Assembly: GCA_036362985.1 (NCBI GenBank)
Contig: JAYGXS010000003.1
Coordinates: forward strand, 67,304,923 to 67,368,922
DNA length: 64,000 nucleotides
Reading direction: 5' to 3'
Origin: Ligula intestinalis
Taxonomy: Eukaryota > Platyhelminthes > Cestoda > Diphyllobothriidea > Diphyllobothriidae
Each line of letters begins with the position of its first letter. The stretch's first letter is position 1. The position numbers were made by a program, and so were the translations under genes. The notes under the pieces are model-generated. The model did no database searches. It saw only the letters and a program-made list of their open reading frames with translations, and had not been told where the DNA came from. Of this stretch, positions 12,601 to 27,600 are shown piece after piece.

Positions 12601-15600
12601 TATCCTCGTGATAGGATCGCAGCGGATGCGGACTGTCTCATTTGAGATGAAGTCGCTATACTTCACTCGCAGGATCGTCCTCAGGCACTGGTTGTCAAAG
12701 ACCTCCAGTCTTCGCTCATCTTCAGCGCGCACAGCCCAGCATTCACATCCATAGAGGAGGACTGACCGGCCGGATGCGCGGTATACACGAATCTTCGTGG
12801 CAATGGAGAAGTCACGTCGGATCCATAGGCGCTTTCGAAGGATTGAGAAAACCCAGCCAGCAGCATCGATACGGGAGACAATGTCGTCCTTGCTCTGCCC
12901 ATTCGGTAGCAGCCTTGCCCCGAGGTATTTAAAGCTGTCTACTTCAAGTTGATGGCCATTAATCCCCAGGGGTGCCTTTTCCTGGTCAGGGATGCAGCTC
13001 AAGAACAACTCCATCTTTCCGGAATTTATCGACATGCCTACCGACATAGCGATCTCATTTAACCGCGACACTACTGACTGTAGAGCATCAAAGTTTGAGG
13101 CTAACAGCGCAATATCATCGGCGTAGTCAAGATCAGTTAGTCGGCGTCCGGATACAAGTTCAAAACAGTCCTCTTCATATAGGGCTTTGCCGAGAATCCA
13201 GTCAATGATGTAGTTAAACAGAATGGGCGAAAGGACGCAGCCCTGTTGGACACCAGACCAGATATCGAACGACCGAGAGAGATTGTTGTGAACCAGGACT
13301 CGTGCGGTGGTAGACCGATAGTAGGCCTTAATCAACGCAATGAGTTTGGTCGGCACTCCATCCAGTTCCATTATTCACCACAGGCGGCAAAGTCGACGAA
13401 GCAAACGGCCGTCGGTTGCTGGTAGCTATGGCGGAATTCTAGAGTGCACCTCAGTGTGAATATTTGATCCGCACATCCACGCCTAGCTCGGAATCCGGCT
13501 TGGTTGGGTCGTGTCCTGGAGTCACGTACAGACTGGAAGCGCCTGAGAAGAACAACAGCGAAGATCTTTGCAGCAACATCGATAAGACTTATTCCACGGT
13601 AGTTCTCGCATCTTGTCTTATCTCCCTTCTTGTGGACAGGTAAAAGGATACCTGAGCCCCAGTCATCTGGAACGACCTCTTCTCGCCACGCCTGTACAAT
13701 CACCTCATGGAGCCGAGGAGCCAGGGTTTCGACACAGGAATTGTAGATTTTTGCAGGAATACCGTCCTCTCCGCACGCCTTATTGTTGCGTAGCCTCTGC
13801 ATTGCATCGGAAACTTCGTCTTCGGAAGGGATGTCACACGACACTGCGTAGGCAGGAGAGGATTGAAACTCCGCTGTGGAGGATAGAAAGGGTGTGATGG
13901 GTTGTTCGTCAAAGTTGAGTAGGTGCTCGAAGTGTTCACGCCAGCGATCGACCTTGGCCGAGTTGTCGGCAATAAATCCTCCATTCACATCGCGAACAGA
14001 ATCACAGAGTGTAGGGGGCTTACCACTAACCTGGCGTATGATTTGGTACAATTTTCGGGTGTCACCAACATTAGAAGCCTGCTCCATAGAAGTCGCCGTT
14101 TCGGACCAATACTTCTGCCGGTCATCTCTAGCTGACTTTGCTGTCAGCTTTCGAAGTTGGCGGAAGGAGGCATCGTTCCGGGACCTGTCTCGAGTCGTCT
14201 CGGCCGATAGCTGCAGGGTTCTTCCGCTGATCCAGTCACTGCGGCGCCGCTGAGTGAATCCGAGAATCTTCTCAGCTGCCCCATAGATGGATGTCTTCAG
14301 TGATGGCCACTTTCTACTGCCCTTCGTTATCAGCCTGGGTCATAAGACGGGACTTGATGTCTGTGCTTAGAGCCTCGGTAGTTTTGATTTGCCGGAGCTT
14401 TGCGACATCAAGGCGTCTTGCACGTGGCAGTTTGGGGACAGATGAGAGGTGAACCTTCAGGAGCGTGCGAACGAGAACATGGTCAGACCCGTGGACGTTA
14501 CCAGTTTCGGCACCTCCCATCGACCTGCTATCGTGGACCTAGCTGCGAAACCATGAACCAACTAGAATTTAATCGATCTGACTGGCGGTACGGCCATCGT
14601 TGGAATACCAAGTCAGTAGATGTTTGTGACGATGCTGAAAGCATGTGTTGGTAACAAACAGTCCGTTCTGTTCGGCAAACTGCAGCGTCCTCTCACCGAG
14701 AGCCAAGCCCAAAACGACCAAGAAGGTGGCTGTTTGTTGGGTCACCGATCCCAGTCCGGCCATTCCAGTCCCCGGCAACAATTAGCAGATCTCGGCGAGG
14801 GAGTCGTTCGGCTAGCTCCTACAGCTGCGAGTAGAAATTATCGTTCTCTTGCTGTTCAGCCGCCGACGTAGGTGCATACACAGATACGACCAGCAGCCAA
14901 TACCAAGAGTCCGTTTTTTTGTTTAGCAGTCCAGCTTGCACATTATTCGCCCGCAACACCGGACAAGGGTTGCAGAGCGCGTCGGTTCCCGCGGACGCCG
15001 TAACAGTGGTCGTAGTAAGGTAAGGAGACATTATACGGTTTCTTGGGAATTTTGAGTACAGGCGGGTCCCAAACGGCCGCTCGGATTTTTTTTTCGAGGT
15101 TGTCCCCACTAGGACTTTGGCTCAAGAACCTAACCACAAGGCAGTGGTGTTGGTGGCAAGCAAACCTATTTAATGGCGGTTCACGCTCGTCATGTCACAG
15201 TGTCGTCATTGGGCCTTGCGGCATATTATAAAGTAATCGGTTACCCCAGGCTATGGTGATAAGCGATAACTAGTTGTAAAGACATACCTGTAGGTTAGGG
15301 TGAAGGTACGACGAAAGCACAGGAAAGATACAGGTTAATATAAGCTTAAAATTGGTCAGCTTTCAGGAATGCAGCAGAGCGCCGGAGTTCCGCAGTGGAA
15401 CGAGTAACGGCATGGAAGGAGGTTTATACTGAACTAAGAACTTATAAACCTTTGAGAGACAAATTGAGGTTCCGCACTTACAGAGCTAGTGGAAGACGAA
15501 GACGCGGACCCTGAAAGAGGTGATCGCTTTCTACAAGGAATCGCTGGAGCATCTGGACGACTCGGTGCATGCACCGCATTTTGTCGGCCAGCGGGGTCTT

Positions 15601-18600
15601 CTCAGAATCAGACAAGGTGTCGATGAAGCCGGTCGGCTTGAGAGGGGCATCTGACATGTGAGCAGACAGAATATCAACAACCTAAAAGTGAGAAAGAATC
15701 AGTTTGAGAGAGGAAGTCTGTCGAAAGCACGTCCGCAAACTAAAAATGAACTTGCCTACGCTGAGCTTTAAAACATCGACTATTTCTCCTTCGGGCATTT
15801 TTAGGCCTGTAATGCGTTTTCGGTGAATGCGATTGATCAACTTTCCAGATCGCCTGGAAGAAGGGGCAAGAGCCAGCTATGCAATCACCACTAAGTGCAT
15901 TTAAGAAAACAACCTGAGATTTGTTCAGTAGAATAATTACGTGCCATGTTTCTCACTTTACGAGTACTTGGTCCCGCTAGGCCACGCGTTTCAAAAAAGT
16001 TGGAGTTTCCGCAAAACTGATTGGTAGGGCTCCTCTAGATATGTACCTCCAGCGCCCAACTGCTTACGGGATTTTATGGACAAACATGTTATTTTTTGTG
16101 AGTGAGCTTAAATTAATGTATAATTGTGGCGGAAGTGATTAAAAAACATTCAATTAAATAAGACTATGGTTGTCTTAATATGCTAAAAAAAGAATAAAAT
16201 TTGATTAACATGAGCTTCTGTTGCACAGGCTACGCCTGCCAATGAAGGGAGATTGGACCTTATGTAGGCGTAATTTAAAGAAAATGGAAATTCGTCCTCC
16301 TATTGGTGAAATTTAACGAATAAATTCAAGGTCGAGGTACTGAATATGTAAAAGTAGATTTCGTCTATTCGACGGGATTTTTGGGGCCCTTCTAATCAGT
16401 CCTGCCGAAGTAACTACGCACTGACACGTGCAGCTGTGTTGAGACAATGTTATCTTACCCTTACTTAAATCTTTAAACTACACGATTACATATTGCGCAT
16501 AAACCGAAAAAGAAAAGAAGAGTGTTTTAGACAGAAAAAAGAGATGATCATTTCACAACAAACAGAACAAAACCAAAAGTATTCAAAGGGGCCATAAATC
16601 TGTCAGCAAGAATCCTAACAACAACGAAAGTAAATGCTCTTTTTAAAGTCTGAAATACCCTCTCACAAGCCTAACACCCATTATAGCGACAGCGAACCGT
16701 CTTGTGGAAGAACAGTGCTCTGTTGTCCGAAGCAGCATTATATAAGCTCCAAAACATGGGAATCTATCTACAAACTACTGTCTATGGACCCATCCAATAC
16801 ATGTATCATTTATTGATACTTTTAAGGCATCTTCTTACTGAAACCATTTGTCCCTGGCCGTCGTACGTACCCTGGACAGAGGTCACATCTTCTATGCCTG
16901 CCATTTTTAAAATGAGACCGAGAGCACCTCGAAACCTTCCGCTAAGTAAAATCATACATCAACTGGCATATTAAGTTAGATGCCACGTACAAAATTCCTA
17001 GACAGAAATGAGACAGATGTAAGTCAATCATAATAGGATCAAAACGTGGCGACAGCCTACCGGTGCAATCGTCGCACCGATATTGTCTCTTTATTCGCAC
17101 TCACGAAGTTAACTGTTTCGACGCATTTACTTTACTCTGCATTAGACGACGACGACCTGGTAAAACGGGGTCAAAAATTTACACAATAAAGTCCCTCAAT
17201 GAGCGGCCGCTATATGTACTCTCAAATAAATTACGCAGCCATACACATACCTGCTTATGGCTGGCAGCCAGAGGAACGAAACATTTCTTTAGGAATTCCT
17301 GGTTGATCTGCCGTTGTTGGGGCAGGAGTTTGTGGTCAAGGTTGGTGTACAGTGTCTGGAGCATATCGATGCCGATCTGTGCCACACGGTCGTCTGTCAC
17401 AAACACCAGATGCCAAAGATAATCCATGCCCACCAGGTCGAAGTCACACAGCAACAGCTGCGAGGCTTTGTTTGGATAGTTCAGCAGTGCGATCCGATGC
17501 AGCTTGTCGTTCACATAGTAGAAGTAGCAGCGAAACAAACTGGGTAGGAAAGTAGTGAAAGAAATAGCATTAGCCGCATCCTTGACTTGGTGGTGGTGGT
17601 GGTGGTGGTGGTAGTGATGGTGGTGGTGGTGTAAATTCATTGCAAAAGTCGGAAATATGCAGAAATAGGTGCCTCATGCTACCCAGAATGCTGTCTGATA
17701 ACCATATAAAAGCCATTCTGGTGCATGAGGAAGGAAAAAACTAGCAACACAATTAAGTCAAGTCCTAACAGTTTGACTTGGTAAGCTTTTGCGAATGTCG
17801 CACGAGCTTTTTTATGTCGACAGCTAAGTAATCCGCATCACTGGAATCAATAAATCGCTGAGGCATTTTCGGACTTCCTGGCTCTGAAAGCTATTGTGTT
17901 CTCGGAATGGCCCAGCAATCCTCAACAGGGGACAAATAAGAGGTTCAACCGCTTCTGTTAAAGCTTAACCCATACTGACCGACTTTTGCTTTTATCTGAG
18001 GCACGTTACTATGCACCGGGTAAATAAATATGCTTAACCACAACGGCAGGCAAACCAATTGGCGTATCGCCCAAAAATACACGAAAGTAGGTTCCCGTAC
18101 AAGCATAATCTTACTGATTTTTACAGTTGCTGTTATTTTTGTCCGAGTATCTTCATGGCAGGAGCCTGAAGAGATTAAAGCACCAAAACCAACTGTAGGG
18201 ATTGCTTACATGGCGTCCTCGGCATTCCATGGGAACAGGAACCTCTCTTAATACGGGTGGCTTTCCACTAATTTTTAACGGAATTACGGGTTAGAGTTTG
18301 AGTAAGAGTTAGCTTTAGGCTTCGGGTGAAGATCAGGGCGAAGGTAAGGGTTGCAAATAAAAACCAATTACCCTCTAAATTAGCTCACGGTTATGAGTAT
18401 TACGAGGGGTTTCCTATTCCCATGTCTTATCGCATGGAGTAATATAATTAATTCTAATCGGTCACTTTTATTGAGCACCCTCTAGTTCCCACAATAAATA
18501 ACGCGCGAAAAATAACAGCGGTGTATATTGTATCTACTGATTCTCTACAGCTGCATCGATTTAATGTTTCCACCAGAAAGTATGCACAGGAAACCCCATT

Positions 18601-21600
18601 TTTATACTCCAAATGTTGAAAATTACTGTCGCCATAAATTGAAGGAAGACTGTAATTCGGTTTTAAAAAGTGTGCACTTATTATGAACGTGGCAATGTGA
18701 TTATTTCCTGTGATTACGCATCCACCGGTTCATGAATGCCGCTTTCAAATCCCGCAGGTTTATCAGCGGGGGCGCTAAAACATGCAATGCCGCATTTTAG
18801 GGGAGTTACACTGTGTGGGTTATTCAGTGTGCATAAAAATCAAAATTCTGGTTGTCTTTAAGTATAGAGAATGGGGCAACATCTTCAAAGCTTAACAGCA
18901 TCACAGTCAAGTAAACCGCAAATTATTTTTTTTGAGTGGGCGTGACAAAATCTTCCTTGCAATATTTTTTTGGACCTACAATCGATTTAACACAAGCGCA
19001 GACAATCGGTAGGAAAAAAATGCACAATACTCAGAAGTGGTTTTTCTCCGTCTGATGTGTACCTATGCCTAGACAGGCGGCCACACAGGAGTCAACATGT
19101 CGATATGCATGGATAAGCATGAAATTCTGTTTGGGGCTAATCGGAAGTGAGACAATACATAAGTAAGCTTTTCTATGCAAGAGCGGGTTACAACCCCATT
19201 TGCGCATGACTATGACCATGTTATCACCACCTATAATTAAGGATTCCCGAGGGAATTCCAAACGTCAGGCAAATAAAAATCTTGTTCCAGTGATCAAATC
19301 TTCTTCTTCTGAACATTTTGGTTCCTGGTTTTGTTACTATCAATGCACACAGCACGTGAGCAGACGGAGGGAGAGAAGGCAGACTTACTTCATTACAGCC
19401 GGTGTGAGGCGCTGGGGCTCAATTTTCAGAATGTTTTGTTCGAAGAACGCCAAAGCATGCTCCCGCAGTAGCTCATTTTCTTCGGGATCAAACCACTCAA
19501 AGCAGACGGCCTGACCGGCAGCCACCATTGAGGCAACATCTGACGGAGCCCTTGCCTCAGCATGACTGCCAATCAGGGCCTCCCACAGAGTTTGAAGTTG
19601 TTTCAGACTCAACGGTTGGGCACCTTTGACAGCGAGGTAGCGAAGCAGTGCTAAACGCTCCTGTATCTGCAGAACGTGCGGAATGGCCAATACCGATGGG
19701 CTTGAAGTCAGATCAACGGGAGAGGAGGTAGGGGTGAGGAGCGGCGCATTAAAACGCTGCATGTAGTGCTCTAGGTTACCGATGCAAACATTGATCAGGT
19801 CGTCGTTTATGGCTTGTTGGCTAACAACTTCAGCCTCGGAGTACTGAGAAGATGAAAAAGAAAAGAAAACGTTAATGACTACAAGCAGAAGGTAGGGGGT
19901 ATGGCAAAAGGAAATAAACAGTCGCCAGATGACTTCAGTCTCATAGATTTCGTGTGTCTTCATACGACGGTTGGACCGTCGCTCTCGACGATGTCCGCCA
20001 CGAGCCTCAGCAGACTGAAGCAACGCGGTGACTGCGGCTGGATTACGGTGGAATTAGACTCGTCGGATCTACTCCACTTTCTGACCACTTCGACACCCGA
20101 GCCCGGTGTCAGGACAGAGTCGAGGAAACCGAAGATGGCGGAGAGCGCAGGCGGTGTGCGCGTAACACACTCCAACAGGCACCACAACAACACCACCTTG
20201 CCGGGTAGGCTCCTGCAAGTTCAGGGAGTGTCATAATGGCTACATTAAGAAGCCATTGAACCTAACTATCAGCCCGCAGTAAGCCACTTCACACAACAAA
20301 ACACACACTAGACCCACTGCGGTGTTCAAATTAGCCCGTCAGTGAACAACCCCCCAAGCTACGGCTTCCAGCTAGCGAATCAGATTGATTCTAGTGAGGA
20401 AATAAATGCGCCAAGGGTGGACCTAACTCTCTCTCTCTCTCTCTCACATCGTCAGCAACAGTAAAACCGCGTAGCTGATCAGTCGCTTGAGGTGGATATG
20501 TTCGCATAAAGTGGCAGACAAACTACGAAAGACTGTAGCGCAAGAACTTGCACGGCGTATTTTCCGGTCGTCAAATTTAGTAACCGAGGGACTGACCGTG
20601 AACTGACTTACGCTAACCTCAGTTCGTAGTCGTCTTAATTCAGAGTCGCTGAAAAAGGCATATGTTTTACCAGACAGATCCCATTTACATTTGGCGTAAC
20701 CTAATACTGGAGGCTTCTGTTCTTCTGATGCGCTCTTCCCTTCAAGCCATCTTCACGACTGAATTTGGGATTCGACCTAAAACGGTGATTGATCCTTCGT
20801 TGTCTTCCCTAGAAATCCGCTTCCATAACAAATGCCGAACGTGGTGGGAGGGGCGTGGTGGCATGCATAGGTAGAGGATCATGCCGACCCAGCCAACTGC
20901 GTCCGATCCCGGTACTGGTGTCATTTACTTTGCCAGGAAACGGGTGAAGAAATGGATTGTGGTAGATACAACGCAAGTTTACTATCATTAAAACCTTATT
21001 TCCGCACAATTCACCATCCCTGCACCATGTTGCTGTGGCGCAGGCGGTGGACACCGTCGGACTCGGAAGTCGAACTGTCGGTTAGCACAGTAGCGTGACT
21101 TCCTCATTTGAGCCGCCTGTACAATTACTTCAAAAACAACGCAATTCCCTTCCCGCCGCAACTATTCCTTTTGGCAGGTTAAGGTACAATCTACTGAAAC
21201 CCACATGCACAGTGGTGAGTCACCAGTACAAATGCATTTTCAGTAGCAGTAGAGTCTTTATGTAGAAAACTATAGGAAAAAACGCTCCGTAAATGATGGC
21301 TGCACATCTAAATCGACAGCTGGTTAATTATATCGAGTATCGCAGATAGTTATGGCTAATTACTCTAAGAATGTTCAAACAAAGGAATAACAAACCTGGG
21401 GGAAGAGTGAACAAACATCGTAGAACTGTCTGCACGCACATACAACTTCATAGTCATTAGAATCCTCCGTTAGGATCGCCGAGAATCGATTCAACCACTC
21501 CAGCAACGGCTTTTGCTAAAAGTAAATAACATGTATTTAAAATACCTACTTATACTTTAGCAGTAGGCAATTACGTTGTGATTAACAAACCTCTCGGCAG

Positions 21601-24600
21601 GAGTTCAAAATCTGTTTGTGTGCGGACAACGCTGTTTGCATAACCTCGTTGAAGAGGATAGGATTGGTGGCCAGTTTCCAGAGAAAATCGAGAGCCTTCA
21701 TGGCAAAGGATTCGCGTTCTTTTACCGCCAGACGCCTAATTAGTTCGATTAGACGTTCCCTCTGTCGTCTGTTCGCCGTTTCAAAGTCTTTCTAAACGAA
21801 AAACGAAAGGGGCGTGAATTCGTTTTTGGAGGTGGGGAGAGAGAGGTTTACATGCATAAAATTTCAAAAATCAAAGGAGGACTGCTTATTAAACTCTTTA
21901 ATGCTATAAAGATCAACCTACTGATCATACGAAGCAGTGCAGCCCACAAAAACGATACTGTTTAACTTGGTCTAGAACCGAGCCATCTACGTGGCGGTCG
22001 GTGCGCCAAAATGGTATTTAGGACGATTGATATGGCGGAGGTGAGCGACCATAAGAAGCAAATCTTATGAAAGGACTTTCGTAAGTATTTACGGGAATGG
22101 AGGTCAAATACAAGGCAAAAGAAAGTATAGACTAATTCCGGGTGGGGAGAGCGCCGCAAATAAAAAAATTATTTGTCTCGTAACAATTCTGCCGAGGATA
22201 AAGATTTGACTTCGTCTCCTTGCGCCTACACTTAGTCAAGCCTTCTTGATCTCTGCACTATAAAAGTCCGAGGGATTGCATAGGATTTTCGAAACGTAAC
22301 TCTACCGAAGAAAGTGCCTTACCCCGAAGCAAACAAAAAGGTGATCCAAATGCTCAGACGTAAGATGACCAACGAGCTTCTCCAGCATGTTTTCCACGTT
22401 CTTCACGATGGCCTCATGCTGCCCCGCTTGAGCGTCCCAAATCTCCTGAAGATCCTTCAGAGAAAGTTCGTGGCTTTCTGTGATGAACTGCACAACTTTT
22501 GTCACTTTTTCCGCATACTGTGGTTGGTGAAGGTTCTCGCGCAGCAGAAAGCTCAAGACCTGAAATTGAGGTGCAAAAGCATTACTGGATACTGTGAGCG
22601 AAGGGTCGGTGCATAGTTAAGTAGTGAAGAAAACAGGATTAATTTGGCGGGGTATGCATTCCATACTGTGCTTCATATGCAGGCCTCTTTATGCCGTCTA
22701 GTAACACGGTTCCGAAAAGAATAACTTCGAAAAAAATAAAGATATCAGGAACTAGTGAAAAGTATGTTCGGTTAGGAAATGAAGTACAGAAAGTTTTGGG
22801 AGGCTTACAGTAAACATTTTATGAGCTTACTTTTAAGCTTGACATGTTCTTCCATGCGGACGAGAAAAGTAGTTTTGTCGTTATTATAAAACGGCGATGG
22901 ATGTGAAAAAATAGCATTTATTATTCTGGAAAAGATGTCCTAACTTCTGAAGGAAAGTTATAAGATCTGAGACCAATAAGCTATGGAGAGAAGAGACAAC
23001 AACAGTGAGTACTACCATGGCGCGCACTCGCGTGACGAAATTGATATAATGCCTGCTAAGTGCAGTTGGCCTGCACTTTGCCCCCGCAAACGGGCTACAT
23101 CGCGATTTCCTGCGACCAAGCCAGGGACCATATTGGTTGGCGAGAGGCGTTGGCATAGTCACACCGAGTCTGCGTCAGAGCTTCACTCTTGTCGTCATTG
23201 ATTTTCGCGCGTATAACACAGAAGTTAGCACCATGTCAGTCACAATGTCCAAACTCCCAATCTGGCGGCAAATAGGCTTGAAAATGGCTAACGCTGAGGT
23301 ACCCTGTATCATTGTAAGTAAGCAAACCGCTCACTATAACAAGCATGACTGAACTGTACTGCAATATATGAATATACATTATTTCCAAAGCGTCAGCACC
23401 AATACACTGCGGTTCTTGAAAGAATCTCTTTTTCATTTTTCTTCTTTGGAGATGATGAACGGAATAATTTATGCAGACCTCGTACCTTTATGGTTTCTCT
23501 TATCTTAGTCCGTTTCACTGCGCCACGGGCTTGTCGTCTCGCTTGCTTCTTTCGGGAATATACATCAGGTGGGCGTCGACCAAGCATTTCAAGTTATCTA
23601 TAAGATATCGATGAGGCACTCTAATTTCACTTCGCCAGTGGATATTTCCGACGGCCTAAGCAATGAGCAGTTACGTAGTCACCCTATTCTTGTGCTCACT
23701 AAGGGCGTTTATACAAACCATCAAGCTTCCCTGGCCAAAGTCGAACCCAATATGTTTTTTCCCGAACCCTACCAGGTCGCACTACAGCGATGCAACATGA
23801 GTATTACTGAATACCACACTCCGCTGCTCTCCTTGTTCCCATGCCTCTGAAGGAAGTAGATAAGAATGACCGCAAACATTTCTGAACATATCCACTATCT
23901 CCCCATGACTACTATTTACCAGCTGTCTTAACTCTCGCCGGTTCACCCTCGATGATTTATATTACAGTACAGACCTGAAAATGAAGAATCGAAAACGCAC
24001 GTCTGTCAGAGCTGACTTCTAGTTACGATCTAATTGTAAAAACCTCGGCGGCCTAGGTGGGATTCGAACCCTAGACAGCAAAGTCAAGACTTAAGTGCAG
24101 CCAACACTCTTATTAGCCACGAAACCCCAACCAGGAGGCCCGAGTATGATAGTATTTTTCAAAATTTAAACCTAGGACAAAGCGACAAAAAGCATAGCTT
24201 GGAAGACTTCACGCTCAGACTGCAATGTCTCGAGTGTACCGTAGCCTTACCTTGTAGAAAACCTCAGATACCTCTCCGGAGCCCAGCGGATGCGGAGTTA
24301 GAGGGAGGCGTCGTGTATGACAAGCATAGAAGGGTTGTCTAATATTTGCAGTCACTGCGCCCACACCCATTCTTACGCTTCATGACAGCGCCTTTCCGGC
24401 GAAACACAGCGTAAGTATGAATAGATGACGCGGTAGATGTTGCCTTACGAAAAGCCAATCTATGCGCAAAGTAGCATTACCTGCATCTAAGGGCTGGTCG
24501 AACTATCTAGCCTGCATTTATAAATCTTCCAGGGGGCAAGACTGAGCCGAAATGTCAAACAGTTTCTGCTCTCATTCGGTAGAAATTGGGGGAGCGGCAC

Positions 24601-27600
24601 CATTTTGGGTGGCAAAACAAAGGGTGTTACGCGCCTTTGACAAAAAAATGCTACCAAAAAACCTGCGTCACGGCAGAACTGCCATATACATTGAAAATGG
24701 GTGCGCTAGGCGCCCCAAAACTAAATAATTATAAACCACGCACATGCAAGAATGATAATGCACACGACCCAACGCGCTCATAATGGTCCTGGAGAAGCTT
24801 TTTGTCGTTGTTTAGTTGTTCGTAAGTCAAATTAGTAGCGCTCAGGTGAAGGGAACCTATCGGGCGGAATCTCATCGGCTGAAACTGGTCGCGATTGCGC
24901 ATGCAGGTCAGAGCGTTGAGTGAAAGCGCTTGTCTCGGTCCACACACAGACGTGATACAAGCAGCTTCCGTCTCGGGTAACCCGACAGTTACATAACAGC
25001 AGCACTGATTGGAGATGGCTCCAGTCAGGAAGCTGTGTCGACGCCAACGTTCAAGGTTCTTTGCTCTCTAACCTGTAGGCACATATCGTTTCCCGGATCT
25101 TTTAGCCTCTGCTGACAGCTTGCGACACTGACGGCGACACAGGCAGTGGGTCTGGACTGGACTGAATGCAGGCGGCAGTGGTGCCGATGGACTTTACAAA
25201 AACAGGCGAGTTAACCTGACGGTGAGAAAAATAACAAATACGCAGCTCAGCGTCCTGGTTAAACACGTCAGAAGTACCACCAGATGCGAAAGCCTGTGAG
25301 TAAACAAGGTAGATCAAATCGTACCAAGCATTATCGATTCCGTAGGGAGAGTGAGTGAGTAAAACAGCACACAGCCTCCTCCTCCTCCCCTACGTGTGCT
25401 TACGGCGGGAGCAGCAGGACCAAACTGCAGCCAATTGATTACCTGATTTTTATTTAGCCACAACATTAGCTTGTTAGCTTTGATCGTTTCCAATTCTGGC
25501 ATTGGCGTCTCAAGACGATTTATGATGCTAATGAGATCATTGAGTGCATTCATTTTGCCGTTGAAGGAGGCAACCTGTGTGTGAGAGAGAGAGAGAAAAT
25601 GGTAAGACCTGGTTAAAAAAATTAACAGACAGCCAGCCAGCCAAAAAAGACTGAAAAATTCAGCAGCGACAATAGCGGCAGCCGCAGCTCCGGTGCACAT
25701 GCTAAGAAGCCAAGTCGTAAATATTATCAGATCACAAATCATCGAACAAGAGAAGGACTGCTACAATAATCATTATCAAAATTTGAGTGATAGTTTAGCG
25801 TACTGTCGTTATTTTCATTTGTTGCGTGGATTTAAGCTCAGAGGGCTTTGTTCTAAGTAAAACTGCACTCTTTCAATCACAAAAGAATGCCTTTTGTTTT
25901 TGTGCTTTGGACTGTAAAATAGATTAGGTAGGGCTGTCTTTACAGGTCCAAACTGTCTTTGAATTATCATAATAACCTACTTTTACATTCTGCCCTAGCC
26001 CGACTTTCCCATTTTCGTTAAATTCCACCAATATAAGGTTTTATTTTCCCCTTTTTGCTAAATTTCGCCAACATAAGGTTGAATGTCCCGAAGAGGCATT
26101 AGTTTCCTGAGTAACAGGAGTTTATGTTGGAGGAATTTATTCTGTTTTGCTCATTAAAACAACAATAAGTGGCTTTAATTTAATAGTTTTTGGTCACTTT
26201 CGAAACAATTGCAAATTCATTTATGCTCATTGAACAAAAATGCTATGTTTAACCATCAATTCCATAAGAATAGATGTTTACGCGGCTTTACAAGACAGTC
26301 TGGCTGAAAACTGTATTTTTTATTGGAGGAAAACAGGCGCGACTTAGGCGAAATTCGAAGTCGTTGGATGTCAAAAAAATGTCAGTGGTTGAATATGAAA
26401 AAGAATATCTATCGCTTTGTGCTTCGTGCTATGAAAGAAAATTAAGTTAGAAAGTTTAAAATTAAAAACCTTCCGAAAACTGAACAGCTGAAATTAAGTC
26501 GACGAAATTAGGTGAAGGCAAGCGGGATGAGTCGCAGTTTCTTTGGAAACAACTAATTAATACAGCTTTAAAAATTATGTTTTTTTGCTTGAAAGTGCCG
26601 TAATAAACGTTAACGAACGTATTTTGTTGTACCACATCGGCAGTGGGAACTTTAAACAAAATTCCACTTTACTGTGGTGAGAGACGCTAAAAAACCCTAC
26701 AGTGCGGGAGGGAAGTCATGCAAAATGTCAAAATTTGCGAAAGATTGATGATAATTCGAAAAGCGGCATTAAATTGTAATAGTGATTATCGTGCAGCCTG
26801 ATCTCAAGACATTTCGGTCATGTCAGGAGACCAGCCCTTGAACGAGTTTCTTTTTTAACCGCTAAAAAGGTATATATTTTACAAAAATTGTAACTCATTG
26901 ATTTTCACTCTCCTCATAAATTCAAATATATTTTGTAGAAAACATGCATGAATGTTTTCGTTCTTGTATTCGTTTGGTAGTACATTATGCCTTCTTTACA
27001 TTTTATACTTTAAGAAGCGGTATCTTTCGATTTTAATTTTGAAACCTACCGACCGACATGTGGATCGTGCTGTATACATTATAGGCGACAATAATAAATT
27101 GACAGATACGATATATTATGAACGGACATTTAACAGTACTAAACAAAATCTCATAGAGTTTTTCACACTTGGGTCAACGCAAATTAAGCAAATCTGCCAA
27201 ACCGACTTAATAATTAAGTCAGCCTAGTGGTCATTCTGGTGGATTCTAGATGATTGCTTAGGAAATCCTGCTTGGGCAGTCAACTTTCTCCCGTATTGGT
27301 GGATTCCATATGAGCGAAAAGTTGAGCGGGTAATATCGATCCAAGTGTGATTAAACTCATGGCGTGAAGCGGGCGTTTGTAGCTTAGCGGTAGAGCGTTA
27401 GCCTCCGGCAAAGGCTTTCTCTGATGCGCGGGTTCAAATCCCGCCAAACGCCTAGAGTTTTTCACACTTGGGTCAACTCAAAATCTCATAAGTAAAAATT
27501 TTTTACTGTACGTTAAATTTCAAACTAGTAACAAGACACCCTTTTGTGGAATATAGTTTTCGCTAATGCGTAAGTTAGAAATGCACGCATGTATTAGTAC

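Larger units (their letters stand above)
12181..15175 (-). mobile_element. RTE-like non-LTR retrotransposon (endonuclease + reverse transcriptase), decayed
   Basis: Read on the minus strand: an endonuclease piece (YAPTSAAEQQ, then LLIVAGDWNGRTG near 14755-14795 with an in-frame stop just before it), then SNDGRTASQID and GSDHVLVR. The reverse transcriptase follows with GIPAKIYNS, LLPVHKKGDKT, ENYRGISL, NQAGFRARRGC, GVQQGCVLSPILF and the catalytic LDYADDIALLAS. The C-terminal part is LRKRLWIRRD, VLLYGCECWA and DNQCLRTILRV. The element is about 3 kb, lacks a clear 5' end, and carries stops and frameshifts in the endonuclease and a small deletion at 13371. It sits antisense-parallel, same strand as usp9x, in the intron between exons 12 and 13. 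Confidence 0.88.

Noticed and set aside
17556..17640. Poly-His N-terminus of a protein on the minus strand
   Set aside because: It is a GGT microsatellite in the intron; a consensus acceptor lies between it and usp9x exon 11, and joining exon 10 directly gives a better match to USP9X.
18290..18360. Telomere-like GGTTAG-rich stretch
   Set aside because: Highly irregular and short; no tandem TTAGGG array.
19960..20196. 78-codon minus-strand frame next to usp9x exon 10
   Set aside because: It lies within a GC-rich dispersed repeat also present at 29.1 kb and 11.9 kb, and exons 9 and 10 join in phase without it.
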